DNA of 5,728 nucleotides from Sulfurimonas sp. (GTDB lineage Bacteria; Campylobacterota; Campylobacteria; Campylobacterales; Sulfurimonadaceae). Positions 1-5,728 of the stretch are shown here, one piece after another; positions within the stretch are counted from its first letter, which is position 1, and each line of letters opens with the position of its first letter. Location: NCBI GenBank assembly GCA_027083475.1, contig JALWON010000175.1, positions 1 through 5,728 of the forward strand, given 5' to 3'. Position numbers and translations under genes: made by a program. The notes beneath the pieces are model-generated. The model saw nothing but the letters and a program-made list of their open reading frames with translations, was not told the DNA's origin and did not search any database.

Positions 1-2589
1 ATCCATACTTACTCTTTTGTTATTAAACGCCTTTACTTTTACGCTTGCATTTGTACTCACAAGGTAGGCTTGTCTTGGGCTTGCGTTTTGTGTGGTTTTG
101 AGGAGACATTCTGTTTTTTTACCTAGATGTATAAAAGTATGATTTTCAAAATGCTTATACCCTAAGATATTCTTTGAGTTTTGAAAATCTACTTGGGTAT
201 TTTTTGTCTCTATGCGCACTGTTTTTAAATCTTGCATACCTGCTAAGAGAAATGTTTCTTTATATTTTGCGAGAGAGACCGTATAGTAGTCCATAACTTT
301 AGGAATAAATTTTGAGGTATACATAGGAAAGAGATCATGATGTATTGCCCAATCATAAACATACTGCAGGGCATGCAAGGAGGCTCTTTTTGAGCCTGAG
401 TAGAGGTGATAGTATATATCTATGGGTTTGAGTCTTCTTGGGCTGTTTGTGAGTTTGAAGGTTTGGATGACTCTTTTGAAGCCCCAGAAGGGGCCAAGCC
501 ACTCTTCTGTATACATATTTTCATTTTGTTCCCCTGTGTAAATTTGGTAGTATTCACCTCTCTCTAAACCCATAGGTGCCACATAAGAGAGCCAAGGGAA
601 GGTGTTACTGATGTAGGTATCACCCCCATTCATGTTTAAAATTTTATTTTTATAGACATACTCTAAGACTTCTTCAGTTGGTGCACAATCCCCACTCCAA
701 AAAACCATTTTTTCAAGAGGTTTTTTCCCTTTTGGTGAGTACCTGTGTTGGTAATTATCTATTGTTACCTTTAACTCTCGATCGAGTGAAAATTTATACC
801 CTTTTGGTTTGAGTCTATACTTTTCATCAAGATTATCATTTTTAATTTTCCCCCAAAAAAATGGATGTGTAAAAGTGTGGGTTGCGGGTTCTACATTTTT
901 CACTTTATAAAAACCTTTGACAATTTTTTGTAATTGCGGCGCTATTTTTGGATAGAGTCCATCTTCGCCTATCTCCGCACCAATCACAGAAATAGAAATA
1001 GGAATTTTGTATTTTTTAAGAATATCATCCAAAATAGTATTACCTGAGTAGAGTTTCGTGTCCCACTCTACCTTATTCATAATGCCATCCCCATCCACAT
1101 GGCTAAAAAAGATACGTTTGCCGTACTCTGTTGTTGTATCGGGGACAGGTATTTTTGGCAAACGCAGGGCTTGAATAAAAAACTCAAAAGGGTTAATTAC
1201 CCAGATATTATCATTGGCAATATTGGTCATAAAGGCACTCTCTACAGCATACCCGCCCCAAGGAGTAATAGCTACTAAAGTACTTTTATGATGCTGTTGA
1301 TCTTCTAGGGTCACAAGTGCTTTTCCCTCTGTAATTGTAAAGTAATTATTGAGCGAAGAGAGCGATATATCGATTTCATACCCCATCATAGCATCCTCTG
1401 AAACTAAACGATTGTTCTCTGAGGGAGGAAACTTCTTTGTCTCTATGCCTAACTCCTCTAAAAGGCTCAAATCTTCCATACCAAAATTACTTGCAAAGAC
1501 TACTTTCAGTCCTCTTGCTTGCACTGCTTTTATCCAATCTATTAAAACTTGCGGATCTTTATAATCATGGGTCAGCCAAATAACAACCCCGCCATATTGA
1601 CTCATAGCATTCATACTTGGCAAAGGATTTTTAGAAACATCATAGAGTTTTTGGATATAGCCAGCATACTCTAAAGGCAAGGCTCCATTTTGATGGGCAC
1701 CAAGTTCAATCCTATCTTTCGTACTCTCATCTATGAGCGTCAATATCTCTCTTTTAATGGCATTTTTTGTAGATGTTCCATAGCCTGTTAAATCTTTATC
1801 AGCCACATACGGGATCATCCCTTTTTTACGTATCTTTTTCACAAGTTCTTTTGCGAGTTTTGTCTCTTTTGGATCCACATAATCCACACAAATAACATTA
1901 ATTTTATGTGCTTTTACTTTCGCTATCTGAATATCAAGCCACTCTCTGTCGTTGTCACTCATCTTCTTATATGCTAAATTACCATCTAAACCACGATAAT
2001 AGGACTCAAAAAGCACTGCTTCCACTGCATCATACACTCTGTCTATGATGCCAAAACCTCTGTTTATGATGAGTTTGGCATCAGGGTATCGTTGATGAAA
2101 GCTGTTAATCATAAACGCAAGTGCTTGTTTACTTTTTTCTCTTTGTGCAGGTGTTTGCTGCAGGAGTTGGTAAGAATCAAGCGTATCAAAAAAGAAGTTT
2201 TTAAAGCCGCGTGCTCTTTGTGGTTCTATCATCTCTTCAAAGAAGAACTTCTGATACTCTGGATTTGTGAGGTCTAAAACATCACTCCCCCAAGTCTTAT
2301 TTTTACTCAGAATCCAACTCTTTTTGATCTTCGCATACTCTTTAATGTTTTTATCTATCTCTCCTACACTCACATAGGCATACATTTTGTCTTTATAGAC
2401 ATCAAATCCATGCGTGTACACATTGATCAGTGTAGGTTGCACAATAATATAATCATGCACGCCAACCATAGGGTAAGAAATTTTATCTCCATAATAAATA
2501 ATGGCGCTTTTATCACTCAAGCCACCAAAAAGTGTACTCCCAAGAAGGAGTAGTGGCCATATATATCTACTGCAGCATAAATGTTTCAT
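1..2589 (-). CDS. pelA: PelA-like bifunctional Pel polysaccharide hydrolase/deacetylase, 3' end cut by window edge
   Basis: The frame is open from an ATG at 2589 down to base 1, giving 863 codons and no stop, so the C-terminus is missing; P. aeruginosa PelA has about 948 residues. An in-frame TAG at 2604-2602 makes this ATG the first available start. Residues 1-23 look like a Sec signal peptide (basic start, hydrophobic WPLLLLGSTLFGG), so the protein should act in the periplasm. Residues about 28-270 resemble the GH114/GH166 alpha-galactosaminidase barrel, with acidic residues in FFFDTLDSY (D135, D138) and a candidate catalytic Glu in VLFESYYRG (E195). Residues about 275-480 form a middle domain without obvious catalytic motif. 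Residues about 490-760 are a polysaccharide-deacetylase-like domain: SHVDGDG gives D499 and D501, and THTFTHP gives the HxxxH pair H571 and H575; SGDCAP and NGGDT follow. In Pel synthesis this enzyme deacetylates GalNAc-containing polymer and can cleave it. The frame overlaps the end of pelG by 23 bases. The family call is firm; activity is inferred. Confidence 0.92.
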   Translation of the reverse strand, partial: MKHLCCSRYIWPLLLLGSTLFGGLSDKSAIIYYGDKISYPMVGVHDYIIVQPTLINVYTHGFDVYKDKMYAYVSVGEIDKNIKEYAKIKKSWILSKNKTWGSDVLDLTNPEYQKFFFEEMIEPQRARGFKNFFFDTLDSYQLLQQTPAQREKSKQALAFMINSFHQRYPDAKLIINRGFGIIDRVYDAVEAVLFESYYRGLDGNLAYKKMSDNDREWLDIQIAKVKAHKINVICVDYVDPKETKLAKELVKKIRKKGMIPYVADKDLTGYGTSTKNAIKREILTLIDESTKDRIELGAHQNGALPLEYAGYIQKLYDVSKNPLPSMNAMSQYGGVVIWLTHDYKDPQVLIDWIKAVQARGLKVVFASNFGMEDLSLLEELGIETKKFPPSENNRLVSEDAMMGYEIDISLSSLNNYFTITEGKALVTLEDQQHHKSTLVAITPWGGYAVESAFMTNIANDNIWVINPFEFFIQALRLPKIPVPDTTTEYGKRIFFSHVDGDGIMNKVEWDTKLYSGNTILDDILKKYKIPISISVIGAEIGEDGLYPKIAPQLQKIVKGFYKVKNVEPATHTFTHPFFWGKIKNDNLDEKYRLKPKGYKFSLDRELKVTIDNYQHRYSPKGKKPLEKMVFWSGDCAPTEEVLEYVYKNKILNMNGGDTYISNTFPWLSYVAPMGLERGEYYQIYTGEQNENMYTEEWLGPFWGFKRVIQTFKLTNSPRRLKPIDIYYHLYSGSKRASLHALQYVYDWAIHHDLFPMYTSKFIPKVMDYYTVSLAKYKETFLLAGMQDLKTVRIETKNTQVDFQNSKNILGYKHFENHTFIHLGKKTECLLKTTQNASPRQAYLVSTNASVKVKAFNNKRVSMD
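2520..2589 (-). other. N-terminal signal peptide region of PelA
   Basis: The first 23 residues have the three-part shape of a Sec signal: Lys2 and Arg8 near the start, a hydrophobic core (WPLLLLGSTLF), then small residues (GG) before a polar mature start (LSDKS). The two cysteines at residues 5-6 precede the hydrophobic core, so they are not a lipobox and a lipoprotein is unlikely. The exact cleavage point cannot be fixed by eye, and an uncleaved anchor remains possible. Confidence 0.7.
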
Positions 2590-3940
2590 AATCCAACCTA
2601 TCTAATTCATTTCTTACAATAATAACACTTGCCGTAAATACAAGCAAGAGCGAAACTGTATACCCATACCCAAACATAGAGGGTCCCATCTCAATAGAAG
2701 CAAGTGTCAAAATACCATTGAGCACAAAAAAACTAATTGAGAGCCACATTGCAACCTTTTTTCTATCAAGATAGTAGAGGATCGCCAAAACAGACATAAA
2801 TCCAACCTGCAACATTGCCCCTATTGTTAAAATAAGTAACAACCCAAGATACAATTGCGGAATATGCAAGAGTGTAAACACTTTTGGTGCTGTTAAAAAG
2901 AGCACAATATCGACAATACTCTGCACAATAATAATCTCATGAATAGCATGCCGAACAACTGCAACAATTCCGTCACGATATTGGCGAATGACACCTAAAG
3001 TACCCCCACTTCGCACTGCATCGTAATAGAGATCATATTTTTCTGCAAAATCAGATTCAAGTCTATAGAAAAAAATCGCCATACTCGGTAAAATAGAAAG
3101 ATATGCGAGAAAAATAGGCATATCATAGACTATAGAAGCATGGAGTTTCCCCGCAACAACATACCCTGTTGCTGGATGATACCAAAATATAAGCTTATCT
3201 ATCCATGCACCAAGATTATATGCCAGACCTGCAATAGCTAAGGTCCAGTAGAAATTTGCATCTAAGAAAAAATCTATCTTTAAAAAGATCGTAGAGTGAT
3301 AACTTTTAATAATCAATGTCATCAAAATCACAAACAAAATTGCATTGCCAAAGAAGAAAGCAAAAATCAATTTTTCAATACTGTCTCCATAGACTATAGA
3401 AAGAAAAACAATGAGTGCATAAGAGATAAAATATGCCCATACAACACCATTATAATACTTCAAACTTGCGGCTAAGATACTCGATATCCATACCCCGCAT
3501 AAAATTAAAAATGTTGCAACCGAACCTACGAGAAACAGGGCACTCTCTGTACTAAATATCCATATATACAGAGGAATAACAAAAGGAAGCCCAAGCCCCC
3601 AAGATAAAAAAATAGCCCCAAAATAGGAAGGTAAAATTTCATCCTCACGATGATTAAAAATCAAATCCGCAATATAACGGGTAAAGGGGAGCTGCAGTAA
3701 CCCTGTAATAATCAAACTCGAAGCCAAAGCAATAGCATAAGTAACTACTACTTGAAAACGGTATACTTCGCTTGCCTCTCCATAATTGGCTATGTTGATA
3801 AAACCAACAAGTAAGATAGCAACAATAGAAACAACCCAAGGCCCTGAACTTAAAATGGCAGAATATCCATAGACTTTTCCTAAGGAGAGTAAACGGTCTT
3901 CTTTTAAAATTTTACGAAGTTCAAATCCTATCCCAGCCAT
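2567..3940 (-). CDS. pelG: PelG, inner-membrane protein of the Pel synthase/transport complex
   Basis: This 457-residue protein begins MAGIGFELRKIL, the typical PelG N-terminus, and matches the length of P. aeruginosa PelG (about 456). The frame extends 11 codons upstream to an ATG at 3973, but the ATG at 3940 is preferred: it has a strong AAAGGAG 8 bases upstream, overlaps the pelF stop as TAATG, and gives the family N-terminus. I count about 12 hydrophobic segments, roughly residues 24-51, 63-84, 107-129, 133-159, 166-185, 191-211, 231-254, 270-294, 343-365, 374-401, 406-426 and 433-452. A polar loop lies at about 295-342. A charged amphipathic stretch (FELRKILKEDR) precedes the first segment. 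PelG is related to the MOP flippase superfamily and works with PelD, PelE and PelF to make Pel and move it across the inner membrane. No frameshift or truncation is visible. The 3' end contains the start of pelA. Confidence 0.95.
   Translation of the reverse strand: MAGIGFELRKILKEDRLLSLGKVYGYSAILSSGPWVVSIVAILLVGFINIANYGEASEVYRFQVVVTYAIALASSLIITGLLQLPFTRYIADLIFNHREDEILPSYFGAIFLSWGLGLPFVIPLYIWIFSTESALFLVGSVATFLILCGVWISSILAASLKYYNGVVWAYFISYALIVFLSIVYGDSIEKLIFAFFFGNAILFVILMTLIIKSYHSTIFLKIDFFLDANFYWTLAIAGLAYNLGAWIDKLIFWYHPATGYVVAGKLHASIVYDMPIFLAYLSILPSMAIFFYRLESDFAEKYDLYYDAVRSGGTLGVIRQYRDGIVAVVRHAIHEIIIVQSIVDIVLFLTAPKVFTLLHIPQLYLGLLLILTIGAMLQVGFMSVLAILYYLDRKKVAMWLSISFFVLNGILTLASIEMGPSMFGYGYTVSLLLVFTASVIIVRNELDRLDYETFMLQ
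2597..2599 (-). promoter_or_regulatory. Weak ribosome binding site of pelA
   Basis: Only AGG, 7 bases before the ATG at 2589 and inside pelG codons, resembles a Shine-Dalgarno. With a 23-base overlap, pelA translation probably depends at least in part on ribosomes finishing pelG. This is inference from sequence spacing. Confidence 0.4.
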
Positions 3941-5559
3941 TAGTCCTGCTCCTTTGCTTGCAATGCATCCCAAGTCAAATCTTTAGCCTCATTATAAATT
4001 GCTCGATAATTTTCTAAAAACATCTCTTGGCGATAATACTTTTGCACACGCTTGAGTGCTACGGCTTGTGCTTTTTTCCAAGCACCATTTTCAAAATCTA
4101 AAAATCGCACATACTCTTTTGCTAAAGAGTCTGGATTAGCGATGCCTGTCACTGCCCCTGCTATACCTATACTTTTATCTTCTTCATTAATACCGCCTTC
4201 TATAAGATCTTTACAACTTCCAACATCTGTCGCAATACAAGGCACTCCCGCAGCAAACCCCTCTAAAATGACCAGCGGCATTCCCTCACTAATGGAGGAG
4301 AGTGTCTGTAGCGCAGAGTGTGGTAAGATTTCTTTAATGTTCGTATGTCCAAAAAATTTAATCTTGTCTGCACTTGCTATAATCTCTTCTTGTGTCATTG
4401 TACTTTTATTGCCATCAAAAATTTGCATTTGCTCTTTCATACGTAAAGACATCGCCATCTGCTGGCACTCCTCAACATACTCTTTATCTTCATCCACTGC
4501 ACCAACAATCCAGCCCTCTATATCGGGAATTTGCTCCGAAGCTATTTTAATCGCACGAATAAAAGTCTTAATGTCCTTAATAGGGACAACTCTCCCAATC
4601 AAGGTAACAATTGGCTTTGGTATCTCGGCCCTATACTGTATAGTTTGCATCAAAGCATCCACATTCACACCATTAGGGATGACACGGGTACGTTTTGCAT
4701 CGGCTCCGAAATTGATTTGAATTTTTTGTGCCCCTGAAAAAAGAGAGAGGACATAATTTGAACGGTTATAACAAAAGACCCCTATCTTATCAAAAAAATT
4801 CACCCACATTCTTTTAATATAGTTATACTCTTCTGGTTGCTGTAAAAGAGTTGGTTTTTTAAACTCAACCCAATCAGCCGAAAGCATATCGATTTTACGT
4901 TCTCGTGTGTAAATACCATGCTCTGTTAAAAGAAAAGGTCTGTTGTTTGTATACGAAGCAAGGGCTCCTAAAAAGCCGGCATACCCCGTTGAAGGTGCAT
5001 GGTAGATTTTTGTTTTTGGTAAATTTTGCACAATTTGTGCCAAAATCCAAATCGGTTTATGAATATTACGCAAGGTCCAAAAGTAATCTACAAAAGGAAT
5101 ATCAGGACAATTTTGCATATAAATATCGTTAATAAATTTCCAAGCCCGCTCAGAGTGTAAAAAATCATCAAAGGTGACATCTTTTGTATAAAACTCAATA
5201 TCTTGCAACATCTTTGGAATACTCTTATCTTGCGTTTTAAACGATTTATACAACTCAGCTACAGCGTCAAAGCCCGCTTTACTCCCCTTCTTGCGTTTTG
5301 CTTTTGTCTCCTCTGTAGTATCAAAAAGATAATGCACCTCTAAATGCTTCAAATTGGGTGGCAATTCATAACTGAGTTCTAATTTTTTTCCATCCACAAT
5401 CTCTTGTGCCCCGACAAAACAGACACCAAAGGTAAAATCGGGTAAGCCTTGCATCAGTTGCAGAATCCAACTTGAGACACCCCCTTTTACATAAGGGTAT
5501 GTTCCCTCAGAAAACAGCATAATGTCCACACTCTCACTTTGAGGAAAATTCTGATTCAT
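3940..5559 (-). CDS. pelF: PelF, cytoplasmic GT4-type Pel glycosyltransferase
   Basis: This 539-residue soluble protein is the polymerising glycosyltransferase of Pel synthesis, expected to use a UDP-activated N-acetylhexosamine. The N-terminal half is the DUF3492 domain typical of PelF: SEGTYPYVKGGVSSWI at about residues 17-32, HAPSTGYAG at 187-195 and EHGIYTRER at 213-221. The C-terminal half is a GT-B/GT4 nucleotide-sugar domain: VIPNGVNVDAL at 293-303, GRVVPIKD at 322-329 (R323 and K328, the usual phosphate-binding pair), GHTNIKEIL near 404-412, and the E-x7-E motif in SEGMPLVILEG (E425, E433). The longest frame starts 5 codons earlier at 5574, but that ATG has no Shine-Dalgarno. The ATG at 5559 has GGAAG 8 bases upstream and overlaps the upstream TGA as ATGA. 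The protein is somewhat longer than P. aeruginosa PelF (about 507). The extra length may include a basic patch (KAKRKKGSK, about 86-94). No transmembrane segment is seen, so it probably docks on PelG/PelE/PelD. Confidence 0.96.
   Translation of the reverse strand: MNQNFPQSESVDIMLFSEGTYPYVKGGVSSWILQLMQGLPDFTFGVCFVGAQEIVDGKKLELSYELPPNLKHLEVHYLFDTTEETKAKRKKGSKAGFDAVAELYKSFKTQDKSIPKMLQDIEFYTKDVTFDDFLHSERAWKFINDIYMQNCPDIPFVDYFWTLRNIHKPIWILAQIVQNLPKTKIYHAPSTGYAGFLGALASYTNNRPFLLTEHGIYTRERKIDMLSADWVEFKKPTLLQQPEEYNYIKRMWVNFFDKIGVFCYNRSNYVLSLFSGAQKIQINFGADAKRTRVIPNGVNVDALMQTIQYRAEIPKPIVTLIGRVVPIKDIKTFIRAIKIASEQIPDIEGWIVGAVDEDKEYVEECQQMAMSLRMKEQMQIFDGNKSTMTQEEIIASADKIKFFGHTNIKEILPHSALQTLSSISEGMPLVILEGFAAGVPCIATDVGSCKDLIEGGINEEDKSIGIAGAVTGIANPDSLAKEYVRFLDFENGAWKKAQAVALKRVQKYYRQEMFLENYRAIYNEAKDLTWDALQAKEQD
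3949..3955 (-). promoter_or_regulatory. Ribosome binding site of pelG
   Basis: AAAGGAG lies 8 bases before the ATG at 3940, within the last codons of pelF. It is the strongest Shine-Dalgarno among the three junctions and fixes the pelG start at 3940 rather than at the upstream in-frame ATG (3973). Confidence 0.8.
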
Positions 5560-5728
5560 GAGGCAAGCTTCCATTGGTCTACAATAGGGTAGAGTGTTGC
5601 ATTAAGCTCTAAACCTTTTGCACTCTCAAGCACTGATTTTGCAATGCTATATCGCCCTGTATCATAATAGACTTCCGCAAGATAAGGAATAATAAAAGTA
5701 TCTTCCCCTTCAACAAGTTCTTGTGCAA
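5556..5728 (-). CDS. pelE: C-terminal fragment of a TPR protein, probably PelE
   Basis: Only the last 56 residues and a TGA stop (5558-5556) are in the window; the gene continues past the right edge. The first complete codon is at 5726-5724. The fragment contains a good tetratricopeptide repeat: YLAEVYYDTGRYSIAKSVL followed by ESAKGLELN, with the usual Tyr, Gly-x-Tyr and Ala positions of the repeat. It ends in PIVDQWKLAS. PelE in P. aeruginosa is an inner-membrane protein with C-terminal TPRs encoded directly before pelF, and it helps bind PelF. Position immediately upstream of pelF, same strand, 4-base overlap and TPR content all point to PelE. The identity rests on context plus one repeat, so another TPR protein of the cluster, such as a PelB-type TPR protein, cannot be excluded. 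Confidence 0.7.
   Translation of the reverse strand, partial: AQELVEGEDTFIIPYLAEVYYDTGRYSIAKSVLESAKGLELNATLYPIVDQWKLAS
5568..5572 (-). promoter_or_regulatory. Ribosome binding site of pelF
   Basis: GGAAG lies 8 bases before the ATG at 5559 and inside the end of the upstream TPR gene. It decides the pelF start: the alternative ATG at 5574 would include this site in its own first codons and has no purine-rich motif before it. Confidence 0.65.

Noticed and set aside
1349..2277. Short plus-strand frames at 1349-1564 and 2092-2277
   Set aside because: Both are antisense to the continuous pelA frame, show no domain or convincing ribosome binding site, and are of chance length.
2572..2577. Twin cysteines at PelA residues 5-6 as a lipoprotein signal
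   Set aside because: They precede the hydrophobic core rather than follow it, so there is no lipobox.
3654..3839. 61-codon minus-strand frame inside pelG
   Set aside because: It is an out-of-frame shadow of a membrane-protein gene; the aromatic/Cys-rich product is typical of a shifted hydrophobic reading frame.
4052..4720. 222-codon plus-strand open frame
   Set aside because: It lies entirely antisense to pelF. Its composition (Ser, Ile and Leu rich) is what the reverse of that gene would give, it has no recognisable motif, and pelF on the other strand is a firm family match.
4531..5132. Short plus-strand frames at 4531-4737 and 4905-5132
   Set aside because: They are antisense to pelF coding sequence and have no family resemblance.
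1..5728. CRISPR array, tRNA/rRNA, insertion sequence, promoter or rho-independent terminator
   Set aside because: The whole window is covered by overlapping coding frames. I saw no regular direct repeats, no terminal inverted repeats, no transposase, and no GC-rich hairpin followed by a T-run between genes.

Overview
The window is one continuous, AT-rich, minus-strand stretch of a pel exopolysaccharide operon. Read in transcription order (right to left) it holds the C-terminal 56 residues of a TPR protein that is probably PelE, then a complete pelF (cytoplasmic glycosyltransferase), a complete pelG (polytopic inner-membrane protein), and 863 codons of a pelA-type gene (exported Pel hydrolase/deacetylase) that runs off the left edge without a stop codon. 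I see no gene on the plus strand and no intergenic gap of any size.

All three gene junctions overlap: TPR gene/pelF by 4 bases (ATGA), pelF/pelG by 1 base (TAATG), and pelG/pelA by 23 bases. Such packing implies one polycistronic mRNA with coupled translation. The promoter must lie to the right of the window and the terminator to the left. The starts I prefer for pelF and pelG are internal to the longest possible ORFs. They are chosen on Shine-Dalgarno spacing, the overlap with the upstream stop and, for PelG, the family's typical N-terminus.

In the Pseudomonas aeruginosa model, PelF polymerises the sugar chain from a UDP-activated N-acetylhexosamine. PelD, PelE and PelG form the inner-membrane complex around it, with PelD sensing cyclic-di-GMP. 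PelA deacetylates and can hydrolyse the polymer in the periplasm, and PelB/PelC export it through the outer membrane. The window shows the PelE(-like)-F-G-A portion. PelB, PelC and PelD are not visible and may lie on either side. The classical order is pelABCDEFG, so pelA directly after pelG is a rearrangement relative to that model.

The organism is a Gram-negative bacterium of low GC content: AT-rich third positions, frequent AGA for Arg and AAA for Lys, and a periplasmic PelA with a signal peptide. The style fits Campylobacterota such as Sulfurimonas, Sulfurovum or Arcobacter relatives, but that is an inference and the sequence alone does not settle it. The system itself is a known type; the points of interest are its gene order, its overlaps and the intact catalytic residues.
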